From a virus, in IMG/VR virus record IMGVR_UViG_3300014501_000024, positions 1-53,222 of that record: DNA of 53,222 bases. One strand, 5' to 3'. Below, in pieces: positions 30,276 to 37,861 of this stretch; position 1 is the first letter of the stretch, and each line of letters starts with the position of its first letter. The translations under genes were made by a program, and so were the position numbers. The notes under the pieces were generated by a model. It was not told the DNA's origin and searched no databases. It saw only the letters and a list, made by a program, of their open reading frames with translations.

Positions 30276-32660
30276 ATGGCACAGTTCGCCACGTTCACGA
30301 TCACGCTGGGCACGGCGTCGGAGCAGACCTGCTCGGTGGACTATACCACGGTGAACGAAACGGCGGTGGCGCCTACAGATTTCACTGCTGAGAGCGGCAC
30401 GCTGGTGTTTCCACCCGGAACGGTTTCGCAACCCGTCGTGGTGAATATATTGGCCGATACCACATTGAACGTCGCCAAATCGTTTGAGCTGCTGCTGTCC
30501 AATCCGGTGAACTGCATCCTGCCCACGATGCCATACAATAATTGCGTGATCTCGACTGCCACGGCTGAGATACCGACTTACCTTAGCCGGTTCAACTGGA
30601 TCTACGGGCAGCTCAAAAACACTGCGAATGGTTTCTTTGGCCCGGCGACTGGACCCAAGGCGTTCCAGATGCCCTATCATTGCAAGGAGCCGCTGATTGC
30701 CGAGGCGCCCGACTGGGGTCATGAAAGTGTGTCTGAGACAATCTCTTACTGGGTGAAGCTGGAAGCTTGGGAAATTGCGATGAATGCCAACACGTCGGGC
30801 TATAGCGCCGCGTGGGCGAGCATCGAAGACAATTACATTCCGACCCCGGAGTTTCAGCCGTGGACCAGCTACACGCCGGGCAGCCCTGCCACCTACACGC
30901 CGGATGGGGCCGATCCTTCCAGCTATCCAACGCTTGCCAATGCCGCGGTTGTGTCCGGTGTTGACCCGCTTGCCACGCTCCTACAGACAACCTACGGCAC
31001 GCTGAACATATACGGGATGCACTGGCTCTGGGACGTCGATGGCGTGTTCGGGTTTCATAATGCCGACGCCACGACTGTCGCGGTGGCGATCAACAATTTT
31101 GGGAGAGGGCGTCACGAGGGATTGTTCGATACGGTCACGCATGTTGGCTGGGAGGATTGGACCCAGGGCGGTTCATCAGATGGCGGCTTCCTGCCGATCT
31201 ATCAGCAGGGACTACCGACTTATCCGGCGGCTGAATACGACTACGCGAAACAATTCTCCTACACGACCGCGCCCGATGCCGAGGTGCGAACCATCGGCGC
31301 GGCATGGCTCGCGCATAAATTCGCCGCTGCGCAAAATCTCTCGACCGCAAACCAGGACACCAAGGCGCAGAAGCTGGGTGACTATCTGCGTTATTGTCTT
31401 TACGACAAGTACTTCCGACCAATTCCGGGGTATGACGCATCGGGAGCGCACAATCTGATCTCATGGTTTAGCGCGTTCGGCGGGGCAATTCCGTCCGATA
31501 GCGCCACCAGTGATTTCGGCTTTCGTATTGGCTCGTCGGCCAGTCACTTCGGCTATAACGGCGTGGATACAGCCTACGCCTTGGGCATGTCGACGAGCGG
31601 GCTTTCGCCCACAACCGCGGGTGCGGCGGCACAATGGCAGGCCAGCCTGTCGCGTCAGTTGGAAATGCTGCGTTGGCTGCAAAGCCCGGAGGGGCCTATT
31701 GCCGGGGGCGTAACAAATTCCTGGGAAGGAATTTACGCGACCCCAACCGATGGCAGGCAAAACTTTACGTTCTACGGTCTATATTATGACTACTCACCGG
31801 TGTATGCCGAGCCGCCAAGCAATAACTGGGTTGGGTATCAGGGTTGGGGCTTGGAGCGGGTCGCTGCACTCTATCTGGCGACCGTTCTCAAGAGCGACAT
31901 TTTCAGCGTGGGCATCTGCGCCAATTGCAAGGTGATCCTGGATCACTTCGTGCCATGGCTGCTGACGAATGTCACGGTTACGGCTGGCGTGATCTCAATG
32001 CCGCTGACGCTCAACTGGGTGTCGGCCACGCAGGTGGCGGGTCAGACCACGAATGTCACCAATCTCGACGGCACGTTTGAATATCTGCCAAGCCTCAAAT
32101 GGGACAGTACGGGCAATTACACGGCGTTCTGGGCTGTCGGCGCGGTGCCGAACCCCAACCTCCATTGCTCGATCGTTGCCACGGGCATCTCAGTGGGCAT
32201 CGCCGCCAGCTTCGCTCAGCTGCTTATCGAGTACGCCGAGGCGCACCGCACCGCACCGGGCGGCGCATTGACCGACACGATCCCGAACAGCACCTACACC
32301 GTGATGCAGTGCTTCACGCTTGCCAAAGCTCTGATGGATGCAATCTGGGGCTTGGCTGATGCGGTTGGCTTCACCGTGCCGGAAACGCGCGGCGATTATG
32401 TCGGCTACAACAAAGTCACCTACATCCCGCCCGGCTTCACCGGCTCGATGCCGAACGGCAACGCGCTGGCAAACGGCACCACGACGTTCATCTCGGCCAG
32501 GACATTCATGGAAGCCGACCCGGAGTGGCCGAAGGTTTCCGCCTTCCTCGCCGGCGGCGCCGCGCCAGTGTTCAGCTATCACCGGTTCTGGGAACAGACG
32601 GAATGTGCGGCCGGCTTTGCCATGCTGCATCAATATTTCAGCGACTTGGGAACAGCCTGA
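30276..32660 (+). CDS. GH48 cellobiohydrolase with N-terminal Calx-beta-like domain
   Basis: Residues 1-85 resemble a Calx-beta domain (VDYTTVNETAVAPTDF, SGTLVFPPGTVSQPVVV, SFELLLSNPVN). Residues about 100-794 follow the GH48 family block by block. They include EPLIAEAPDWGHESVSE (138-154, with the expected catalytic acid Glu), GMHWLWDVDGVFGF (247-260), the APDAE block with Asp334 (proposed base), SASHFGYNG, GPIAGGVTNSWEG, NNWVGYQGWGLERV, and a C-terminal APVFSYHRFWEQTE. GH48 enzymes release cellobiose processively from cellulose chain ends, usually with endoglucanases. I see no secretion signal, cellulose-binding module or dockerin, so delivery as a virion part or after lysis is implied. It is full length and its key blocks look intact. 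Confidence 0.93.
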   Translation: MAQFATFTITLGTASEQTCSVDYTTVNETAVAPTDFTAESGTLVFPPGTVSQPVVVNILADTTLNVAKSFELLLSNPVNCILPTMPYNNCVISTATAEIPTYLSRFNWIYGQLKNTANGFFGPATGPKAFQMPYHCKEPLIAEAPDWGHESVSETISYWVKLEAWEIAMNANTSGYSAAWASIEDNYIPTPEFQPWTSYTPGSPATYTPDGADPSSYPTLANAAVVSGVDPLATLLQTTYGTLNIYGMHWLWDVDGVFGFHNADATTVAVAINNFGRGRHEGLFDTVTHVGWEDWTQGGSSDGGFLPIYQQGLPTYPAAEYDYAKQFSYTTAPDAEVRTIGAAWLAHKFAAAQNLSTANQDTKAQKLGDYLRYCLYDKYFRPIPGYDASGAHNLISWFSAFGGAIPSDSATSDFGFRIGSSASHFGYNGVDTAYALGMSTSGLSPTTAGAAAQWQASLSRQLEMLRWLQSPEGPIAGGVTNSWEGIYATPTDGRQNFTFYGLYYDYSPVYAEPPSNNWVGYQGWGLERVAALYLATVLKSDIFSVGICANCKVILDHFVPWLLTNVTVTAGVISMPLTLNWVSATQVAGQTTNVTNLDGTFEYLPSLKWDSTGNYTAFWAVGAVPNPNLHCSIVATGISVGIAASFAQLLIEYAEAHRTAPGGALTDTIPNSTYTVMQCFTLAKALMDAIWGLADAVGFTVPETRGDYVGYNKVTYIPPGFTGSMPNGNALANGTTTFISARTFMEADPEWPKVSAFLAGGAAPVFSYHRFWEQTECAAGFAMLHQYFSDLGTA

Positions 32661-32661
32661 T

Positions 32662-35172
32662 ATGGGCGGTTGGGCGGTCACCAATATGGGCGGGGAGATC
32701 CCGCTCAAGGACGAGCGGTTGCTGCCTGACAATCAGGCCACTGCGGCCTGGAACGTGGACCTGAACTCGGGACGCCTGGAAGGGCTACCGACGCTTGAGC
32801 TGGTCCAGGATATGACTCTGGTGCCTGGCCTGGTGAACAAAGCCTATCGGTTTCCCGGTCCGACCGTGGGTGTGGATCCTGATTATTGGCTACCCTTGCG
32901 CTCCACGTTCGCGAGCGTGGTCCGGTCGCCTCTGGCCAATGACACCCTGCATCGAATTTACTGGACCGAAAGCGACGGCACCGGCGCGTTTTGGAACACC
33001 TATGCGCGCTTCGTGGCGGGATTGCCGAATTACACGCTCGGGTTCCTGCCGGTCGAAAGTTACTGGATCCCCACGGTGGTCACCGCTGATGGCACGATCC
33101 CGATGGAGATCCCGAACTCGGTGGCGGTGTCGGCACCTGGCGCTGGCTATACACCTGGTACTGTGGTCATGGCCTCGGGGGGTGCCCTCGGGGTTGGCCA
33201 GGGTGTCACCCAGGTGCTCATCACGCAGACGCAGGTGGCGTCGATCGTGATTGCCCAAGGCGGCAGTGGCGGCACCGACGGTCAGGCGCTGATCTACGGC
33301 ACCACCGGCCAAGGTCGACGTTGGAGTGGCACCGGGACGATCTTGGGCGGCGTGCTGACCGCGGTGACCCTGACTGACCCCGGTGAGTATAATCAGAACC
33401 CGGTCTTGGGCGATGATCCGATCGCGGTGAACACTTCTACCTATCCACAGGGACCGGCAGTTACTACCAGCACGCCTACGCCTGCCTATCTGGCCAATCT
33501 GGCGGGTATTGTCTTGGAGGCCCCGACGTATTTGGGCGTCCCCATTACGACGTTAGCCCAAGCAGAGGCTGCTTACCCGGCAGTCTCATCACAGCTTATA
33601 ACCACGACCACACCGGGCAGTTTGGTCGGACCCGGTGTTGGCCTGACCGGTGCGGCGGTGAGTGTGACCATGGGCATACTCGACGTGTCGCTCCAATTCG
33701 CCGGAGCCTATCTCACCGCGCCGACCAACCCCGTTCCAGTGACCAATTACCCCGGCGGCAGCGGCAGCGGCGGATCGGTCACCCTGACCACGGCGATCAG
33801 CACCGACGTGCCCGAAGTCGAGCGGTCCTATATTTTCACCTACGTGGACGAGTATGGCGAGGAGAGTTCCCCCTCGGTCCCATCAGCCGTGGTCGCGGGG
33901 GCCTCGGACGGCACCTGGACCGTGTTCGGGTTGTCCAACGTCGCGCCGACGGCGCCGGCCGGCACGGTCTATCCGACCGTCGTAAAAATCCGCATCTATC
34001 GCACGATCACCGGCGCCACCACCGGCGGGAATTTCTACCAGGTGGCCGAGGTCGCGCTCCCGTTCGCGGCAAACCCCTCAGTGGGCTGGGTGGACACAAC
34101 CCCTGACTCGGCTATCACCGGCAACAACACGCTTCAGACCGCCTCCTGGGCCCCGCCTGTCGCGGGCCTGGACGGGCTGACCACGCTGCCAGGGGGTATG
34201 CTGGTCGGTTTCACCGGCAACACGTTGCATTTCTGCGAGCCGGACTATCCGCACACCTGGCCGGCGTCGTATGACATCTCGGCCCAATATCAAATTGTCG
34301 GTCTGGGCGTCTGGCAGTCCAATCTCGTGGTGCTCACGGCGGGATACCCGCTGACCGGTTCAGGCACCGCGCCCGCGAGCTACATCTTAACCCAGGTGCA
34401 AGTCGCTGAGCCGTGCATCGCGCGTGGCAGTATTCTCACGGACTTGCTTGGGGTTTACTATGCCAGTCCGAACGGTTTGGTGATGCTGAACTATTACGGG
34501 ATGAGCAATCAGACCCAGGCGATGATCACGCGCAATCAGTGGATCACCGAGTACAACGCCAAGGGTTTGATCGCTTGCCGGCACCGGTCGCAATATCTCG
34601 CATTGAACGGTTTGGGCACGGGTATCCTCATCGACTTCGCCGAGGGGCGCCGCGGCGTGGTCGAGCTGAACACGTTCGACAATGCCGATTGCATGTGGAA
34701 CGACGTCTACGCTGGCGACGTCTATGTCCTTGCCAACAAGATGGTCTATCGGTGGGATAGTCCAAACACTGGCCCGATGATCTGGCGTTGGCGCTCCAAG
34801 CGTTGGTCCGGCACCGAGCCGCTCTCGCTGGGCGCTTGCCAGATCACGCTGACCTCGGCGGTGACGAACCCACCCACCTACCCACCTTACGTCAATATCG
34901 GACCCGGCGTGATCAGCGATAGCGTGAGTGTGCCCGTCGTCACGACGCCCGTCGTCCCGACGATTGTTCTGCCTGCTGGGGTCAATGCCACGTTCCAGCT
35001 CTGGGCCAACGATCTATATTCTGTGATTACGCGCAATCTGCTCGAAGAAATCGAAATCTTCCGGCTGCCGTCCGGCTTCAAGAGCTTCGACTGGCAGTTT
35101 GAGCTGATTTCGTGCGTGCCCATCTTGAAGGTCGAGTTGGCGTCAACCATGGAGGAGCTGAAGAAGCTATGA
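32662..35172 (+). CDS. Large tail protein (nozzle-like, beta-propeller type)
   Basis: The start is the ATG at 32662, two bases after the GH48 stop, giving 836 residues. An N-terminal part (MGGWAVTNMGGEIPLKDER) is followed by a Gly-rich beta region (about 160-380), a fibronectin-like segment with YVDEYGEESSPSVPSAVV, and a C-terminal part with repeated beta motifs such as PGGMLVGFTGNTLHFCEPD, VLTAGYPL and GDVYVLANKMVYRWD. This layout fits podoviral tail nozzle/tubular proteins, which form the distal tail tube. The role is inferred from architecture and context. Confidence 0.75.
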   Translation: MGGWAVTNMGGEIPLKDERLLPDNQATAAWNVDLNSGRLEGLPTLELVQDMTLVPGLVNKAYRFPGPTVGVDPDYWLPLRSTFASVVRSPLANDTLHRIYWTESDGTGAFWNTYARFVAGLPNYTLGFLPVESYWIPTVVTADGTIPMEIPNSVAVSAPGAGYTPGTVVMASGGALGVGQGVTQVLITQTQVASIVIAQGGSGGTDGQALIYGTTGQGRRWSGTGTILGGVLTAVTLTDPGEYNQNPVLGDDPIAVNTSTYPQGPAVTTSTPTPAYLANLAGIVLEAPTYLGVPITTLAQAEAAYPAVSSQLITTTTPGSLVGPGVGLTGAAVSVTMGILDVSLQFAGAYLTAPTNPVPVTNYPGGSGSGGSVTLTTAISTDVPEVERSYIFTYVDEYGEESSPSVPSAVVAGASDGTWTVFGLSNVAPTAPAGTVYPTVVKIRIYRTITGATTGGNFYQVAEVALPFAANPSVGWVDTTPDSAITGNNTLQTASWAPPVAGLDGLTTLPGGMLVGFTGNTLHFCEPDYPHTWPASYDISAQYQIVGLGVWQSNLVVLTAGYPLTGSGTAPASYILTQVQVAEPCIARGSILTDLLGVYYASPNGLVMLNYYGMSNQTQAMITRNQWITEYNAKGLIACRHRSQYLALNGLGTGILIDFAEGRRGVVELNTFDNADCMWNDVYAGDVYVLANKMVYRWDSPNTGPMIWRWRSKRWSGTEPLSLGACQITLTSAVTNPPTYPPYVNIGPGVISDSVSVPVVTTPVVPTIVLPAGVNATFQLWANDLYSVITRNLLEEIEIFRLPSGFKSFDWQFELISCVPILKVELASTMEELKKL

Positions 35173-35387
35173 GCGTAGACACCTTCGTCATCAACCGCCT
35201 GTGTTCTAAGCCGGTCGAATACACGGTGAAGATCCTGCACTTTGTCTCTAACGGCGAGTGGGTTATGGGCGTCAGTATTCACGATGTCTCTGAGCCTGAC
35301 GAAGTGCAGAAGGAGCGCGTCGCCGCGGACCTAATATACGCAGCCGAGTTGCTGGAAACCGCCGAGTGGAGTGTGACCAATGGCTGA
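35169..35387 (+). CDS. Hypothetical protein, 72 aa
   Basis: The ATG at 35169 overlaps the preceding stop (ATGA). The product starts MSVDTFVINRLCSKPVEYT and has beta-strand then helix character (WVMGVSIHDVSEPDEVQKE). No family is recognised. Its end overlaps the next small gene by 8 bases. Confidence 0.65.
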   Translation: MSVDTFVINRLCSKPVEYTVKILHFVSNGEWVMGVSIHDVSEPDEVQKERVAADLIYAAELLETAEWSVTNG

Positions 35388-35517
35388 TACCCCTAACCCA
35401 AGTCTGCCCACGATCCCGCCGCCCACGCAGGATCCGGCCAGCCTGGCGTTCGTGATGACCCAGATGAAACAACGCATTGAGAACATCACCGCCTACCTGC
35501 TGGCGCTGAAAACCTGA
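35380..35517 (+). CDS. Small protein, 45 aa
   Basis: The frame from the ATG at 35380 to the TGA at 35515 encodes a proline-rich N-terminus (MADTPNPSLPTIPPPTQ) and an amphipathic helix ending TAYLLALKT. Overlap with the previous gene and good coding character support it. No family is recognised. Confidence 0.55.
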   Translation: MADTPNPSLPTIPPPTQDPASLAFVMTQMKQRIENITAYLLALKT

Positions 35518-35521
35518 TACG

Positions 35522-35538
35522 CTTACTACCGTCGTAAA
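35522..35538. promoter_or_regulatory. Start-associated palindrome
   Basis: CTTACTACCGTCGTAAA matches the consensus at 16 of 17 positions. It lies 16 bases upstream of the gene at 35555 and is followed by TTGGAG. Confidence 0.8.
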
Positions 35539-35554
35539 CATTGGAGTGCATCCC

Positions 35555-35689
35555 ATGGCGAAGAAGCCCGATTTCCTGGCCAAATTCGAGAAGTCCGACA
35601 AGGACAAGAAGGAAGACGCCAAGGGCGCCAAGGACTTAAAGGCGAAAGCTGACAAGGACAAAATGTTTGGCAAAGGCAAAAAGAAATGA
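35555..35689 (+). CDS. Very basic small protein, 44 aa
   Basis: TTGGAG precedes the ATG at 35555. The product is dominated by Lys and Asp (MAKKPDFLAKFEKSDKDKK at the start), probably disordered or a single charged helix. It overlaps the next gene by ATGA. It may be a nucleic-acid-associated head protein, but nothing diagnostic is visible. Confidence 0.6.
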   Translation: MAKKPDFLAKFEKSDKDKKEDAKGAKDLKAKADKDKMFGKGKKK

Positions 35690-35892
35690 AGGGCATCCCG
35701 GCCGGCAAGAACAAGGGCAAAAACGTCTCGGGCTACGGCAAGGCGTCCAACCCCACCAAGGTCGTCGCTGGCAACGTGGCCTCGAAGGGTGCCATGCCGC
35801 AGAGCCCGATGCCGGGGCCGACCAATCCCGGCCAGCCGATCGCGATGAAGCGAGCTTTGGCTAAAAAAAGTCCCTCAAGCAAAGGATTATAG
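35686..35892 (+). CDS. Basic hypothetical protein, 68 aa
   Basis: The gene overlaps the previous stop as ATGA. The product MKGIPAGKNKGKNVSGYGK continues as a Gly/Pro/Lys-rich, probably disordered chain. It resembles the basic tails of phage DNA-condensing or ejection proteins, but no family is recognised. Confidence 0.58.
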   Translation: MKGIPAGKNKGKNVSGYGKASNPTKVVAGNVASKGAMPQSPMPGPTNPGQPIAMKRALAKKSPSSKGL

Positions 35893-35895
35893 TCG

Positions 35896-36228
35896 ATGCG
35901 TTATATCAACCCAACGGGCAGCTTCGCCAATTTCTCATCGGGCAGCCCGATGACCATACTGTCGCCCGGCACAGGCACGGTGCTGCCGCTGCGCGGCCTG
36001 GTGCGCGACGCTTATATCGTCGGCCCGCTGGCGGCGTTGACGATTGCGCTGCCCCAAGTCAGTCGGGGCGAAAAGATCGGGTTTTATTTTTCCGGCGCGA
36101 TCACCACGCTGACCATGACTGATCGGCTGGGCGTCGCCATTGCGACCGCGCCTACCGCAGCCACGCTCGGCCAGTCAATCGAGATGCGCTACATCAACAA
36201 GACCCTCGGCTGGGTTCGCTGGCGGTAG
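35896..36228 (+). CDS. Beta-rich small structural protein, 110 aa
   Basis: The product begins MRYINPTGSFANFSSGSPM and is rich in Thr, Ala, Gly and Leu with a beta-sandwich-like alternation (GLVRDAYIVGPLAALTIAL). The motif MRYIN recurs near the C-terminus (EMRYINKTLGWVRWR). It could be a head decoration or tail protein. No family is recognised. Confidence 0.62.
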   Translation: MRYINPTGSFANFSSGSPMTILSPGTGTVLPLRGLVRDAYIVGPLAALTIALPQVSRGEKIGFYFSGAITTLTMTDRLGVAIATAPTAATLGQSIEMRYINKTLGWVRWR

Positions 36229-36229
36229 A

Positions 36230-36688
36230 ATGGCGCTGAGTGCGATCCGCATCGACCATCCCGGCGACGGCGAGTGGGTCATGCAGCTCGCCGGTGGCGG
36301 GCGGTTTGTGACCGGAGACGACCATTGCTTTCTGACCACCTGGCTGGGCGAGCGGGCCGGCGGTTTCGTGGCATGCGAATACACCGGCAACGCAATGATG
36401 ATGCACATGGGCTCGATCAACCCGCGCTGGCTGACGCGCACTTTGTTATGGATGGCGTTCGATTACCCGTTCCGCCAGTTGGGTGTGGGCAAGGTCATAG
36501 CGCCGATCCGCGCCGACAATCTGGCCGCGTTCAAGTTGGTGAGGCGGCTGGGGGCTGATTTCGAAACGCGCATCCGCGATGTCTACGCGCCGGATGTGGA
36601 CATGCTGATGTTGACCATGACGCGCGAGCGCTGTCCCTGGCTGATACCACCTCGCGTCGCGACCTGGAGGGTTGGAGCCAATGGGTAA
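36230..36688 (+). CDS. GNAT-type acetyltransferase-like protein
   Basis: The start is the ATG at 36230, one base after the preceding stop. The 152-residue product follows a GNAT fold: N-terminal strands, then WMAFDYPFRQLGVGKVIAP and ADNLAAFKLVRRLGADFET, which match the acetyl-CoA-binding and the C-terminal motif B region (Asn-x-x-Ala). Proteins of this type occur among virion genes of many podoviruses and their substrates are unknown. Its last bases overlap the small duplicated frame at 36681. Confidence 0.75.
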   Translation: MALSAIRIDHPGDGEWVMQLAGGGRFVTGDDHCFLTTWLGERAGGFVACEYTGNAMMMHMGSINPRWLTRTLLWMAFDYPFRQLGVGKVIAPIRADNLAAFKLVRRLGADFETRIRDVYAPDVDMLMLTMTRERCPWLIPPRVATWRVGANG

Positions 36689-36854
36689 ATCCTTCGCACC
36701 GAGCATACCGGATTATTCACCGATCGTCGTGGTGGCAACTCAGGATGCCACCAAAGAGGTCAATAGTCTGACTGATTGTAAAACACGCATCATCCCCGAT
36801 GCCTACGCGCCGGATGTGGCGAGCGGAACGATCGGAGCCACCGAAAATGGGTAA
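36681..36854 (+). pseudogene. Truncated duplicate of the N-terminus of the S74-domain protein
   Basis: This 57-codon frame begins MGKSFAPSIPDYSPIVVVA, nearly identical to the start of the downstream protein (MGKSSAPSTPDYSPIASAD). It then diverges and ends with DAYAPDVASGTIG, which resembles DVYAPDVDM from the end of the GNAT gene. It therefore looks like a remnant of a tandem duplication of the GNAT/S74 gene junction. It may be translated but is probably not functional. Confidence 0.6.
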
Positions 36855-37860
36855 ATCTTCGGCACCGAGCACACCGGATTATTCACCGATCGCTTCGGCT
36901 GACGCTGCGGCGGCGACGCAGGACGCCAATACCGAAGCCAGCAGCCTGGCATTCGCCAAGCAGCAATACGCCGCCGAGGAACCGACCACGCAGGCGTATG
37001 TGCAGTCGATGACGGCGAACTCGAACGCGCAGACCGCTGACGCGACGGCTGACCAGAACCGGTATACGTCGGTCTACGAGCCGATGCAGAACACGTTCAA
37101 TGCCGAAGCCTCGAACTACAACTCGCCCGCGATGGCATCACAGGCATCCGGCGCCGCCGAGGCGGACGTGGGTTCGCAGTTCAACCAGCAGCGCGCCAGC
37201 TCGTTGTCGAGCCTGGAGAGCTACGGCATCGACCCGAGCCAGACCCGCTACGGGGCGCTGGATCTGGGCACCCGCGTGAGCCAGGCGGCAGCGACCGCGG
37301 CGGCAGGCACCCAGTCACGACTCAATACCCAGCAAACCGGCATGAACTTGCAATCCCAGGCCATCGCGCAGGGCGCCAACCTGCCGGGTCAGGCGCAAGC
37401 TGCCTATAGCGGGGCCTCCAGTTCGGGCGGTGCCGGTGTCCAATCTGGCCTGAACACGTCCAACACCTACGGCAATCTCATGGGCACGGCGTCGCAGTGG
37501 GCTGGCAACCAGAGCAGTGCGCTGGGCGGCCAGACTTCGGCGTTGGGTGCTGGGTTCAACAACGCGGCCACGGCGGCCACCATCAACAACCAGAACACCT
37601 CCAATGAAATGTCGGGCGTCGGCAGTCTCATCGGCGGTGTCGGCATGCTGGCGCTTTCCGATCGCCGGTTGAAGCAAGATATCCACAAGGTGGGCGCGCT
37701 CAAATCGGGCGTGCCGCTCTACACGTTTCGCTACAAGGGTGACAATACCGGCGCGCTGCGCATGGGCGTCATGGCGCAGGAGCTGCGTAAATCCCAGCCC
37801 GGCGCGGTAGTGCAAATGCCCTCGGGCTATCTCGCGGTTGACTACGGGATGGTCAAATAA
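36847..37860 (+). CDS. Virion protein with C-terminal S74-type intramolecular chaperone domain
   Basis: The 337-residue protein has a long Ala/Gln/Ser/Asn-rich N-terminal region (residues 20-255, low complexity, probably coiled). The C-terminal peptidase S74/ICA-like domain runs from Ser271-Asp272 (LSDRRLKQDI) through VPLYTFRYKGD and GVMAQELRKSQPGAV to YLAVDYGMVK. In tail spikes this domain assists trimer folding and cleaves itself off at the Ser-Asp junction. Here it is joined to a flexible, non-enzymatic chain next to ejection-type proteins. The ATG overlaps the duplicate frame. Confidence 0.82.
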   Translation: MGKSSAPSTPDYSPIASADAAAATQDANTEASSLAFAKQQYAAEEPTTQAYVQSMTANSNAQTADATADQNRYTSVYEPMQNTFNAEASNYNSPAMASQASGAAEADVGSQFNQQRASSLSSLESYGIDPSQTRYGALDLGTRVSQAAATAAAGTQSRLNTQQTGMNLQSQAIAQGANLPGQAQAAYSGASSSGGAGVQSGLNTSNTYGNLMGTASQWAGNQSSALGGQTSALGAGFNNAATAATINNQNTSNEMSGVGSLIGGVGMLALSDRRLKQDIHKVGALKSGVPLYTFRYKGDNTGALRMGVMAQELRKSQPGAVVQMPSGYLAVDYGMVK

Positions 37861-37861
37861 A

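Noticed and set aside
36681-36854. Independent small functional gene
   Set aside because: Its start duplicates the next gene and its end duplicates part of the previous one, so a duplication remnant is more likely.
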